Source of the DNA: Yersinia enterocolitica subsp. enterocolitica
GTDB lineage: Bacteria; Pseudomonadota; Gammaproteobacteria; Enterobacterales; Enterobacteriaceae
Direction of reading: 5' to 3'
Length of the DNA stretch: 64,000 nt
NCBI RefSeq assembly: GCF_901472495.1
Contig: NZ_LR590469.1
Coordinates: 2,914,001 to 2,978,000, forward strand
Shown: piece by piece, positions 1 to 7,416 of the stretch
Numbering within the stretch: position 1 is the stretch's first letter
How the letters are laid out: every line of letters starts with the position of its first letter
The notes under the pieces: model-generated
What the model was told of the DNA's origin: nothing
What the model saw: the letters and a program-made list of their open reading frames with translations, nothing else
The model's database searches: none
Translations under genes and position numbers: made by a program

Positions 1-1
1 G

Positions 2-448
2 GATCAGCGCAATGCTGCACTCAATACCTGCTCACTGATTGCTGAGGCTTTGGGTATTACCGGCGCTGTTGCGGGTGACACAATAGCGAGAGTGCAGCAA
101 TTGATTGGCGAAAATGCAGTAATGCTAAAGCTACTCACCGATATTAGCGAAAATCATTCTGAGTTTGTTGATGAGGGTGAAGATTGCATGTGTGCCAGCA
201 TCCCTCTTGATTATGTATCCGAAATAAACATGCACGTTTCTCGTGATGTTAATGCCGAAAACCCATTTATCGCGACGGATAAGGCGCTTAACGAAATAAA
301 GGCTCAGGGTGTTGATGAATTGGCGGAAGCATTTAAATCGTGGGCAGATGACAGTGATGGTGATTACGAGGCCGAGCGGCATTGGGCTGTGGCTAGTAAA
401 GAAGCATTGAGTTTCGCCGCCAGCCTGAGGAGTGAACAGAATGCCTGA
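2..448 (+). CDS. Phage Ea22-like hypothetical protein (5' truncated)
   Basis: The frame is open from the window edge (codons from base 2) to a stop at 446-448, so the N-terminus is missing; the TTG at 50 is not needed as a start. The visible 148 residues include a segment rich in Ala, Glu and Leu and the phrase ATDKALNEIKAQGVDELAEA, typical of the C-terminal part of Ea22/Ead-type proteins found in accessory regions of lambdoid phages. No enzymatic motif is visible and the function of the family is unknown. It overlaps the next gene by 8 bases, which suggests translational coupling. Confidence 0.6.
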   Translation, partial: DQRNAALNTCSLIAEALGITGAVAGDTIARVQQLIGENAVMLKLLTDISENHSEFVDEGEDCMCASIPLDYVSEINMHVSRDVNAENPFIATDKALNEIKAQGVDELAEAFKSWADDSDGDYEAERHWAVASKEALSFAASLRSEQNA

Positions 449-713
449 AATATACGATTTAGAATCCGTTTATGACGAAAGAATCAGCCCACTGATGAGG
501 CAAATTATCGATATTTGCAATGAAAATCAGATGCCAATGATTTGCTCATTCGCATTTGAAAACTGCGAAGAAAGAAATGTTGGCTGCTGCACTACTATTT
601 TGAATAGTTTCGATAACAGGTTTATCCCAGAATTCGGGAAAGCATTAAAAATCACCAGAAATGAGCCAGAAGTTATGGGCTTTGCAATTCGCACCATGAG
701 GGGTAACAACTGA
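441..713 (+). CDS. Phage hypothetical protein, 90 aa
   Basis: Starts with ATG at 441 (MPEIYDLESVYDE), preceded by GAGGAG at 428-433; an upstream in-frame ATG at 432 lies inside that ribosome-binding site and is less likely. The product is a small acidic cytoplasmic protein without signal or membrane segment. It resembles short hypothetical proteins of enterobacterial prophages, and no function can be assigned. It overlaps its neighbours on both sides (stop-start TGATG at 711-715), so the genes form one transcription unit. Confidence 0.6.
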   Translation: MPEIYDLESVYDERISPLMRQIIDICNENQMPMICSFAFENCEERNVGCCTTILNSFDNRFIPEFGKALKITRNEPEVMGFAIRTMRGNN

Positions 714-1585
714 TGAATAACATCGAAGAGCTAAGAGAGCACTGCGAAGAAATGATAGCTATCTCCCCCCTACGGCATGCGTTCATCCCAGCATCATCAA
801 TTATCACTCTGATAGATAGAATTGAGAAAGCAGAAGCAGCGTTATCAGCGGCAAACGAGAAGCTACTTGTGCCTGAAGGGTATTGCATCATGCCAGAATC
901 ACTGACAGCAGGAAACGGAGCGAAAGGCGCTTTAAGCGGTGAATTCTTCACAGAGACAGATATTACATGTGAGAAGTGTGGCGGCAACTATGACGAACAT
1001 TATTCGTGTGAGCGCTGTAATGACTTGGGGGTTCAAACGGTAAGGACAGTAATTGGATGGTCAACCATTAAAGCCATCTACAAGATGGCAGTAGACACCA
1101 CTGCCATTCGTCCTACCGTTTCAAGATCGAGGGTAATGCAGATGCTGAGTAAAGAGCAGCTGGAAAAGCGGATTGCAGAAATTAGGAACATAGCCAGTGA
1201 AATGAAATGGTCGTCAGTTGAACATGGTCAGGTGGCACTCAATGATGCGGAGGCATTAGAGGAACTGCTATCACTGCGTGAGCAACTTGCAGAGTTGAAA
1301 GCGTTGCCGCCTGTTGCGTGGCGATGGAGATTTTGCGCCCAAAATGTGGTTACCCTGGACAAAGACAGAGCCGAGAAATCCAATGAAATGGGTGTTGATG
1401 ATTTTACAGAGCTATTCACAGCAGCCAAACCAGCAGAAATACCACGCCATATTTTCTCAATGCTGGTAAATGAATTGCGTGACGTGCCAGCGATCGGCTG
1501 TAAGAGGGAATTAATTATTGGTGTGTTAAACCGTCATGGCGTTATCGCTGAGCCGGTTCAGTGTGATCCACCAGCAGCAGAATAA
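713..1585 (+). CDS. Phage hypothetical protein with Cys4 cluster, 290 aa
   Basis: ATG at 713 overlaps the upstream stop. Residues 1-60 are helical. Around residues 91-107 there is a CxxC-x9-CxxC cluster (CEKCGGNYDEHYSCERC) that could bind zinc, followed by a GWSTIKAIYKMAV phrase seen in short phage proteins. From about residue 143 (MLSKEQLEKRIAEIR) the sequence looks like the start of a second phage protein of Ead type, with an ALPPVAWRWR segment and ELFTA. It may therefore be an in-frame fusion of two phage modules. Function unknown; a role in early accessory phage functions is only suggested by position. Confidence 0.55.
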   Translation: MNNIEELREHCEEMIAISPLRHAFIPASSIITLIDRIEKAEAALSAANEKLLVPEGYCIMPESLTAGNGAKGALSGEFFTETDITCEKCGGNYDEHYSCERCNDLGVQTVRTVIGWSTIKAIYKMAVDTTAIRPTVSRSRVMQMLSKEQLEKRIAEIRNIASEMKWSSVEHGQVALNDAEALEELLSLREQLAELKALPPVAWRWRFCAQNVVTLDKDRAEKSNEMGVDDFTELFTAAKPAEIPRHIFSMLVNELRDVPAIGCKRELIIGVLNRHGVIAEPVQCDPPAAE

Positions 1586-1639
1586 TTTTAGTCACGGCCT
1601 GTGTGCGGCGGGCCTTTAAATAAACAGTGTGGGGTATGT

Positions 1640-1891
1640 ATGAATACAACATTTTTGTTAATGGCTGAGTTTGAAACATCAACGATCCCGCTGTCCGATA
1701 TTGCTGAGCGGTATTTCGGTATGAAGCCTGCAACAGCAGATAAGAAAGCTGGCGCTGGTGATCTGCCGGTTCCCACCTTCCGTATCGGTGACTCACAAAA
1801 GGCTCCCAGAATGGTGCACGTTAACGATTTAGCGGACTTTATTGATAAGCGGCGCGGGGAAGCAAAAACAGAGTTGGCGCGGATCAAATAA
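1640..1891 (+). CDS. PrtN-family (pyocin activator-like) protein
   Basis: 83 residues from ATG 1640 (MNTTFLLMAEFET); an upstream in-frame GTG at 1601 has no good ribosome-binding site. The pattern LLMAEF...IPLSDIAERYFGMKP...GDLPVPTFRIGDSQKAPRMV, then HVNDLADFIDKRR, matches the pyocin activator PrtN family, small DNA-binding proteins. PrtN of Pseudomonas aeruginosa activates pyocin genes; relatives in prophages are usually uncharacterised. The gene is the last one before the attachment junction, where integrase or excisionase genes often sit, so a role in element control or excision is possible but not shown. Confidence 0.75.
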   Translation: MNTTFLLMAEFETSTIPLSDIAERYFGMKPATADKKAGAGDLPVPTFRIGDSQKAPRMVHVNDLADFIDKRRGEAKTELARIK

Positions 1892-1969
1892 TATTGATGG
1901 TGTTGAAAAACTTAGACCACCAGCACCCCAATAGCACCCCGTGAATTTGTAACTTACTGATATTTATTG

Positions 1970-2068
1970 TTAGTACGTCCCATCGAGCATCGGCGCGACG
2001 GAGAAACGTTGCAGGGGGTAATGTGGCTTATCGGCCTGAGTGCTGGAAAAAGTCTGAGCTTGGTACAT
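1970..2068 (-). pseudogene. dusA: 5' remnant of dusA (tRNA-dihydrouridine synthase A)
   Basis: Minus-strand ATG at 2068 opens a 32-codon frame, MYQAQTFSSTQADKPHYPLQ then RFSVAPMLD, followed by GTY and TAA at 1972-1970. RFSVAPMLD is the start of the FMN-binding barrel of DusA, which reduces uridines 20/20a in the tRNA D-loop. The frame diverges after Asp29 at the prophage end. In E. coli dusA also lies near zur. The remaining dusA should lie at the far end of the prophage, possibly with a phage-supplied start, as known for dusA-integrating elements; that part is not in the window. Confidence 0.85.
1976..1990. other. Prophage attachment junction in dusA
   Basis: Read on the minus strand, the DusA N-terminal consensus RFSVAPMLD is intact up to the Asp codon at 1984-1982. 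The next codons give GTY and a stop instead of the expected WTDR. The crossover therefore lies at or just before this Asp codon, about 1976-1990 allowing for shared core bases. The exact core cannot be fixed without the other junction. Confidence 0.7.
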
Positions 2069-2339
2069 TTACTGTAGTTTCATCGGTTATGGCTGCATCA
2101 ATTACCCATTGATATTACTCATTGAGCAAACCAAACAATGGGAAGGAATTTGTGATTATACCATAGAACTTTACGATGGCGGCCTGAGTGATAGTTGTAG
2201 CTCAACATATGGCAATCCGCGGCTAGCTGCTGCAACTTGCTAAAGTTGTGACACTCCACGACATCCCATTTTTTTCATCTATCGGCGATTAGCTGTAAAT
2301 ATGATAAAATCGATACCATTCAAATGCTGCGGGATGTAC

Positions 2340-2852
2340 ATGATGAACCCTATCAATCAGGAAAAGCTGCTTGCTCAGGCTGAAAGCCTGTGCCAACAAC
2401 GAAACGTCCGGCTGACACCGCAACGTCTTGAAGTCTTGCGTTTGATGGCGCAACAACCTGGTGCGATCAGTGCTTATGATCTGTTGGATTTACTGCGTGT
2501 TTCTGAACCACAAGCTAAACCGCCAACAGTCTATCGTGCATTGGATTTCTTGCTTGAGCAGGGGTTTATTCACCGTGTTGAATCAGCAAACAGCTATGTG
2601 TTGTGCCATCATTTTGAAGAGCCAACTCATACTTCGGCATTATTTATCTGCGATCGCTGCAAGATAGTGACTGAACGGACAACTGTTGGTATCGAAGAAT
2701 CTCTGGCGCAACTGGCCAAACAATCGGGCTTTACCCTGCGCCATACTGTGGTTGAAGCTCATGGTTTATGTGCGGAATGTGGGGAAGTTGAAGCATGCGA
2801 AAGCCATGATCATTGTGATCACGACCATTCTATTGTGACAAAGAAGAAATAG
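2340..2852 (+). CDS. zur: Zinc uptake regulator Zur (Fur family)
   Basis: 170 residues from ATG 2340, close to the 171 of E. coli Zur. An in-frame ATG at 2301 would add 13 residues with no family match, and GGGA at 2331-2334 serves the 2340 or 2343 start. The N-terminal winged helix includes LTPQRLEVLRLM and KPPTVYRALDFLLEQG. The C-terminal metal and dimer domain has CxxC pairs ICDRC and LCAEC and a His-rich tail HDHCDHDH. With zinc bound, Zur represses znuABC and related uptake genes. It is divergent from the broken dusA and stands alone; the prophage does not reach its promoter region. Confidence 0.95.
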   Translation: MMNPINQEKLLAQAESLCQQRNVRLTPQRLEVLRLMAQQPGAISAYDLLDLLRVSEPQAKPPTVYRALDFLLEQGFIHRVESANSYVLCHHFEEPTHTSALFICDRCKIVTERTTVGIEESLAQLAKQSGFTLRHTVVEAHGLCAECGEVEACESHDHCDHDHSIVTKKK

Positions 2853-3137
2853 TATCTCGTGGTAAAAGTAGACTGTCGTCAGATAGGCGGCAGGATAAAT
2901 ATGAGCTGAATTAGAACCGTAGAAAATATGGATGGGCTTTAAGTAAAACAAGACACCTCCTTGTGTCAACTCGATATAAATAGAATACCTATAGAATATT
3001 ATTAATTATTAAAGTCACCACTCATTTGAATTTTAAAAAATATAAAAAAAGAATGGTTATTGAATAATATGATTATTCTATAAAACTAAAGGCCAGATAT
3101 ATTTATATCGATATCAGTTTAATTCCGTTTAACGCTG

Positions 3138-3347
3138 CTACCAGCGATATTTGCTGTGATCTTCCCAGGCCTTCACTTCTTTCTCGGCTTGCTCTTTCTG
3201 ATAGCCGTATTTCTCCTGGATTTTCCCTACCAGCTGGTCACGCTTGCCTTCAATGACTGTCAGGTCATCATCGGTCAGCTTGCCCCATTTCTCTTTCACT
3301 TTACCTTTAAACTGCTTCCAGTTACCGTCGGCTTGATCTTTATTCAT
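3138..3347 (-). CDS. yjbJ: CsbD-like protein YjbJ
   Basis: 69 residues, very hydrophilic, with the CsbD-family pattern MNKDQADGNWKQFKGKVKEKWGKL, written here only to name the family, and a C-terminal EDHSKYRW. GGAG precedes the ATG at 3347. CsbD proteins are abundant general-stress proteins of unknown mechanism; E. coli yjbJ lies at the same place between zur and lexA. E. coli dinF, normally between lexA and yjbJ, is absent here. Confidence 0.9.
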   Translation of the reverse strand: MNKDQADGNWKQFKGKVKEKWGKLTDDDLTVIEGKRDQLVGKIQEKYGYQKEQAEKEVKAWEDHSKYRW

Positions 3348-3658
3348 AATATCTCCGTTACCTTGGGATTAGTCAGTTTATTTAATTCAACACGGTAAAT
3401 AATTTAAAATATAATAACTTGTTGCTTCGCTTACCGTATGAATAACTATAGCAGAGGATACTGATAATTAAAGTCAGATTAGTATTAATGACTGCAACTT
3501 GAGAAATAAACAGAAAGGAAAACCTCGTAATATTCAGTTAAAACAGCAAGTAATAACTTATTATCGGAATGTTCTCAAACTAGATTGAATTAAATATGAA
3601 AGGAGTAAAATTCTTTATATACCCTTCTTAATGAAGGGTATATAGATAAACGCGAAAA
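3348..3658. other. AT-rich gap between yjbJ and lexA
   Basis: 311 bases with no supported gene. It holds the yjbJ promoter region at its left end and the lexA 3' hairpin at its right end (listed separately). E. coli has dinF here; no remnant of a MATE-type transporter frame is visible. Confidence 0.6.
3616..3644 (-). terminator. 12-bp hairpin downstream of lexA
   Basis: Perfect inverted repeat TATATACCCTTC (3616-3627), loop of 5, GAAGGGTATATA (3633-3644), 15 bases past the lexA stop. On the minus strand it is followed by AAGAATTTTA, a poor U-tract, so it may act as a weak terminator or mRNA-stabilising hairpin. Confidence 0.5.
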
Positions 3659-4267
3659 TCAGATCCAGTCGCCATTACGGATGACACCAACGGCCAGACC
3701 TTCAATAGTGAAACTTTGTTCACGCAGATCGACTACAATCGGCTGAAACTCACTATTTTCTGGCAGAAGTTGTACGATATTACCTTGTTTTTTCAAGCGT
3801 TTTACCGTTACTTCATCATCAATACGCGCAACAACTACTTGCCCATTACGCACATCTTGAGTTTTATGTACTGCCAGTAAGTCGCCGTCCAGAATACCGA
3901 TATCTCTCATCGACATTCCATTTACCCGCAACAGGAAATCCGCACTCGGCTTAAACATGGAGGGATCAACTTTATAGTGCCCCTCAATATGCTGCTGCGC
4001 TAACAGTGGCTCCCCTGCGGCAACCCGACCAATCAGTGGTAAACCATCTTCTTCTTCCATCAATAGACGGATACCGCGAGAAGCGCCGGAGACAATCTCG
4101 ATAACGCCCTTACGGGCCAGTGCTTTTAAATGCTCTTCAGCGGCGTTAGGAGAGCGAAACCCCAGACGCTGCGCAATTTCGGCACGGGTCGGTGGCATAC
4201 CTGTTTGCGCTAGGTGATCGCGCACAAGGTCATAAACCTCTTGCTGTCTGGTAGTAAGTGCTTTCAT
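3659..4267 (-). CDS. lexA: LexA repressor (SOS regulator)
   Basis: 202 residues, the family's usual length. The N-terminal winged helix (1-70) contains TRAEIAQRLGFRSPNAAEEHLKA, cited here only in part: TRAEIAQRLGF. The autocleavage site is Ala84-Gly85 (VAAGEP), and the catalytic pair is Ser119 (NGMSM) and Lys156 (EVTVKRL), all at E. coli positions. LexA represses SOS genes and cleaves itself on RecA filaments. Two SOS boxes upstream give autoregulation. dinF, its partner in E. coli, is missing downstream. Confidence 0.98.
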   Translation of the reverse strand: MKALTTRQQEVYDLVRDHLAQTGMPPTRAEIAQRLGFRSPNAAEEHLKALARKGVIEIVSGASRGIRLLMEEEDGLPLIGRVAAGEPLLAQQHIEGHYKVDPSMFKPSADFLLRVNGMSMRDIGILDGDLLAVHKTQDVRNGQVVVARIDDEVTVKRLKKQGNIVQLLPENSEFQPIVVDLREQSFTIEGLAVGVIRNGDWI

Positions 4268-4275
4268 TCCGCCCC

Positions 4276-4312
4276 CTGTTTGTTTATACAGTCTTGCTGT
4301 GAGTATATACAG
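4276..4312 (-). promoter_or_regulatory. Two tandem LexA (SOS) boxes upstream of lexA
   Basis: CTGTTTGTTTATACAG (4276-4291) and CTGTGAGTATATACAG (4297-4312) both fit CTG-N10-CAG with the favoured ATA before CAG. Their starts are 21 bp apart, the arrangement known for E. coli lexA, and they lie 8 bp upstream of the lexA ATG. Confidence 0.93.
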
Positions 4313-4394
4313 GTAAGCGGGTATTGGGAACCAAAGAGTGAATAAAAACAGGGATTAATCACTGTTTACATCCACAGCGATGTTTATCTCATTC

Positions 4395-4763
4395 TTAGCC
4401 GACATGTTGCCAGAGCACGGTTACCCATATAAATAGCGCCAACAAAATGGCCAGAAACACGGCAGCAGATCCCATATCTTTGGCCCGACCTGATAGTTCG
4501 TGGAGTTCGCTGCCGATGCGGTCCACCACCGCTTCAATAGCACTATTGATGACTTCAACAATGATGACTAACACCACACTCGCAACCAATAAAATGCGTG
4601 CTGTGGCATCTACATCCAGCCAGAAGGCCAGTATGATAGCGAGTATGGCAGCCACTGCTTCCTGACGAAACGCGGCTTCATTTTTCCAGGCTGCGGTTAA
4701 ACCTTTCACAGAATAACCAGCGGCTTTATAGATTCGGGTTAATCCTGTTGACTGATTTGCCAT
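4395..4763 (-). CDS. dgkA: Diacylglycerol kinase
   Basis: 122 residues with an amphipathic N-terminus and three membrane helices (about 30-48, 54-72, 97-118). The conserved core EVINSAIEAVVDRIG carries the catalytic and metal-binding Glu and Asn. It phosphorylates diacylglycerol made by membrane-derived oligosaccharide synthesis, returning phosphatidic acid to phospholipid synthesis in the inner membrane. It lies head to head with plsB, another phosphatidate gene, with 125 bp between the two starts. Gene order matches E. coli. Confidence 0.97.
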   Translation of the reverse strand: MANQSTGLTRIYKAAGYSVKGLTAAWKNEAAFRQEAVAAILAIILAFWLDVDATARILLVASVVLVIIVEVINSAIEAVVDRIGSELHELSGRAKDMGSAAVFLAILLALFIWVTVLWQHVG

Positions 4764-4888
4764 TTTTATTGCCTTTATCTTAAGTTAATGATGATTTTTG
4801 CCGCTTTCTGTTGTCTCATCACCACAGATCTCAAAACCAGTTTCTGGTATCCTTGCGACGAATTGCTAACAAGAGGCTTCATGTAGTT

Positions 4889-7357
4889 ATGTCAGGTTGG
4901 CGTAAAATATATTATAAGTTATTGAATTTACCACTTAAACTGTTGGTAAAGAGCAAGGTTATTCCGGCAGATCCTGTGACTGAGTTAGGGTTAGACCCGT
5001 CTCGTCCTATTCTGTACGTTTTGCCTTACAATTCTAAGGCTGATTTACTGACTTTGCGAGCGCAGTGTCAGGCACAGGATTTGCCCGACCCATTGATTCC
5101 ATTGGAAATCGATGGCGTGCAACTTCCCAGCCATGTCTTTATCGATAACGGCCCAAGGGTGTTTCGCTACTACGCCCCGAAGCAGGAATCGGTAAAAATA
5201 TTCCACGATTATCTCGATCTGCATCGCAACAACCCGGAGCTGGATATTCAAATGCTGCCGGTGTCGGTGATGTTTGGCCGCTCTCCAGGGCGCGAAGGCC
5301 ACGGTACGCCACATCTGCGCGTACTGAACGGCGTGCAGAAATTCTTTGCAGTATTGTGGCTGGGTCGCGATAGCTTTGTGCGTTTCTCCACCACGGTTTC
5401 ACTACGCCGGATGGCCAGTGAGCATGGTACAGATAAAACGATTGCCCATAAATTGGCACGCGTAGCGCGGATGCACTTCTCGCGTCAGCGTTTGGCTGCG
5501 GTTGGCCCGAGCCTACCGGCACGTCAAGACCTGTTCAAGAAGCTGTTAACCTCCAAGGCGATTGAAAAAGCGGTTGCCGATGAAGCTCGCACCAAGAAAA
5601 TCTCCCATGAGAAAGCACAGCAAAACGCCATAACGCTGATGGAAGAAATTGCTGCCGACTTCTCTTATGAAGCGGTGCGTCTGTCGGATAGGGTTTTGAG
5701 CTGGACGTGGAACCGCTTGTATCAAGGGATTAACGTCCATAATGCAGAACGTGTACGGCAGTTGGCGCAAGATGGTCATGAAATCGTCTATGTACCTTGC
5801 CACCGCAGCCACATGGATTACCTGCTGCTCTCCTATGTCCTTTATCACCAGGGGCTGGTGCCGCCGCATATTGCTGCTGGTATTAACCTTAATTTCTGGC
5901 CTGCTGGCCCGATCTTCCGCCGCTTAGGTGCGTTCTTTATCCGCCGTACCTTTAAAGGCAACAAGCTCTATTCCACCGTGTTCCGTGAATACCTGGGTGA
6001 GTTATTCACCCGTGGCTACTCAGTGGAATACTTTGTTGAAGGTGGGCGCTCACGTACCGGTCGTCTGCTGGAGCCAAAAACCGGCACATTGTCGATGACC
6101 ATACAGGCTATGCTGCGCGGCGGTTCACGCCCAATCACCTTGGTGCCGATTTACATCGGCTATGAGCATGTGATGGAAGTGGGTACTTACGCCAAAGAAC
6201 TACGTGGTGCGACTAAAGAGAAAGAGAGCCTGTTGCAGATGTTGCGGGGTTTGCGCAAGCTGCGTAATCTCGGTCAAGGCTACGTCAACTTTGGTGAGCC
6301 GATACCGTTGACCACCTATCTGAATACCAATGTGCCGCAATGGCGGGATGCTATCGATCCTATTGAAGCGCAGCGCCCAAGCTGGCTGACGCCGGCGGTG
6401 AATGATTTGGCCGGTAAGATTATGGTCCGAATTAACAATGCAGCAGCAGCCAATGCCATGAACTTGTGTTCTACCGCATTGCTAGCTTCACGTCAGCGTT
6501 CACTCACTCGCGAGCAGTTACTTGAGCAACTTGATTGCTACTTGCAACTGATGCGCAATGTGCCTTATGCGAAAGATGTCACCGTGCCGGATAAAACGCC
6601 GGAAGAGTTACTTAATCACGCCTTGAATATGAATAAGTTCGAGGTGGAGAAAGACAATATTGGTGACATTATCATCCTGCCACGGGAGCAAGCCGTGCTG
6701 ATGACCTATTATCGCAATAACATTCAGCACTTGCTGATCCTGCCATCACTGATTGCCAGCATGGTAATGTACCAACGACGCATTACCCGTGCCGAGTTGT
6801 TACGCCAAATCAGCATGATCTACCCGATGTTAAAAGCTGAATTATTCCTGCATTACAGCAAAGAGCAACTGCCACAGACCCTGGATACGCTGATTGATGA
6901 ACTGGCGCGCCAGCAGTTGATTTGCGACAAAGGGAGCGAGTTGGTGCTGAACCCAGCCCGTATCCGCCCACTGCAATTACTGGCGGCGGGTGTGCGCGAA
7001 ACCCTGCAACGTTATGCGATTACTCTGTCATTACTTAGTGCGAACCCCAGCATCAATCGGGGTGCGCTGGAGAAAGAGAGCCGCATTATGGCGCAGCGTT
7101 TGTCTGTGCTGCATGGGATTAACGCACCGGAATTCTTCGATAAAGCCGTGTTCTCAACCTTGGTGGGCACATTGCGCGAAGAGGGTTATATCAGTGACAG
7201 CGGTGATGCAATTCAGGAACATACGCTGGAAGTTTACAATATGCTGAGCGCATTGATGACACCGGAAGTGAAGCTGACGATTGAAAGCGTCAGTATGCCG
7301 GCAGAAACAAATAACCTGCTGCCAGAACCCGAGGCAGAGGATAAAGAAGAAAACTAA
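4889..7357 (+). CDS. plsB: Glycerol-3-phosphate 1-O-acyltransferase
   Basis: 822 residues from ATG 4889 (MSGWRKIYYKLLNLPL), the start matching the 807-residue E. coli protein. An upstream TTG at 4811 would add 26 residues without family support. The H-x4-D acyltransferase motif is in PCHRSHMDYLL at about residues 305-310, and the glycerol-phosphate-binding motif is VEGGRSRTGR. It transfers acyl groups from acyl-ACP or acyl-CoA to sn-glycerol-3-phosphate at the inner membrane, the first step of phospholipid synthesis. The nearest AAGAGG (4871-4876) is better placed for an ATG-TAG pair at 4881 than for the gene start. A terminator follows. Confidence 0.96.
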   Translation: MSGWRKIYYKLLNLPLKLLVKSKVIPADPVTELGLDPSRPILYVLPYNSKADLLTLRAQCQAQDLPDPLIPLEIDGVQLPSHVFIDNGPRVFRYYAPKQESVKIFHDYLDLHRNNPELDIQMLPVSVMFGRSPGREGHGTPHLRVLNGVQKFFAVLWLGRDSFVRFSTTVSLRRMASEHGTDKTIAHKLARVARMHFSRQRLAAVGPSLPARQDLFKKLLTSKAIEKAVADEARTKKISHEKAQQNAITLMEEIAADFSYEAVRLSDRVLSWTWNRLYQGINVHNAERVRQLAQDGHEIVYVPCHRSHMDYLLLSYVLYHQGLVPPHIAAGINLNFWPAGPIFRRLGAFFIRRTFKGNKLYSTVFREYLGELFTRGYSVEYFVEGGRSRTGRLLEPKTGTLSMTIQAMLRGGSRPITLVPIYIGYEHVMEVGTYAKELRGATKEKESLLQMLRGLRKLRNLGQGYVNFGEPIPLTTYLNTNVPQWRDAIDPIEAQRPSWLTPAVNDLAGKIMVRINNAAAANAMNLCSTALLASRQRSLTREQLLEQLDCYLQLMRNVPYAKDVTVPDKTPEELLNHALNMNKFEVEKDNIGDIIILPREQAVLMTYYRNNIQHLLILPSLIASMVMYQRRITRAELLRQISMIYPMLKAELFLHYSKEQLPQTLDTLIDELARQQLICDKGSELVLNPARIRPLQLLAAGVRETLQRYAITLSLLSANPSINRGALEKESRIMAQRLSVLHGINAPEFFDKAVFSTLVGTLREEGYISDSGDAIQEHTLEVYNMLSALMTPEVKLTIESVSMPAETNNLLPEPEAEDKEEN

Positions 7358-7381
7358 CTCTTCGCTCCGTTAAGCAAAAGC

Positions 7382-7416
7382 AAAAATGGCCGGATTCATC
7401 ATCTGGCCATTTTTTT
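7382..7416. terminator. Bidirectional terminator between plsB and ubiA
   Basis: AAAAATGGCC (7382-7391) pairs with GGCCATTTTT (7405-7414) around a 13-base loop and is followed by more T. The A-run on the other side makes it usable from both strands; it overlaps the last codon of ubiA (stop at 7417-7415). Confidence 0.85.

Larger units (their letters stand above)
1..1981. mobile_element. Right end of a prophage integrated in dusA
   Basis: Four consecutive plus-strand genes of phage type, with overlapping start and stop codons, run up to a point where a dusA reading frame on the opposite strand is cut. To the right of the cut lies the normal zur-side chromosome. The left part of the element, including the integrase and the rest of dusA, lies outside the window. 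Direct repeats AGCACCCC at 1922-1929 and 1933-1940 near the end could be integrase arm sites, which is a guess. Prophages integrating into dusA are an established class; assignment of this one rests on the junction seen here. Confidence 0.8.

Noticed and set aside
2301..2339. 13-residue upstream start of zur
   Set aside because: No family match, and a promoter-like TATGAT overlaps the proposed start.
4811..4888. TTG-initiated 26-residue extension of plsB
   Set aside because: The family starts at MSGW (4889), the extension has no homology to E. coli PlsB and no ribosome-binding site stands before the TTG.
5045..5869. Antisense ORFs in plsB, and similar long antisense frames in pgi, metH, aceA, aceB and ribosomal genes
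   Set aside because: They mirror the codon use of the real genes on the other strand and have no ribosome-binding sites or recognisable products.
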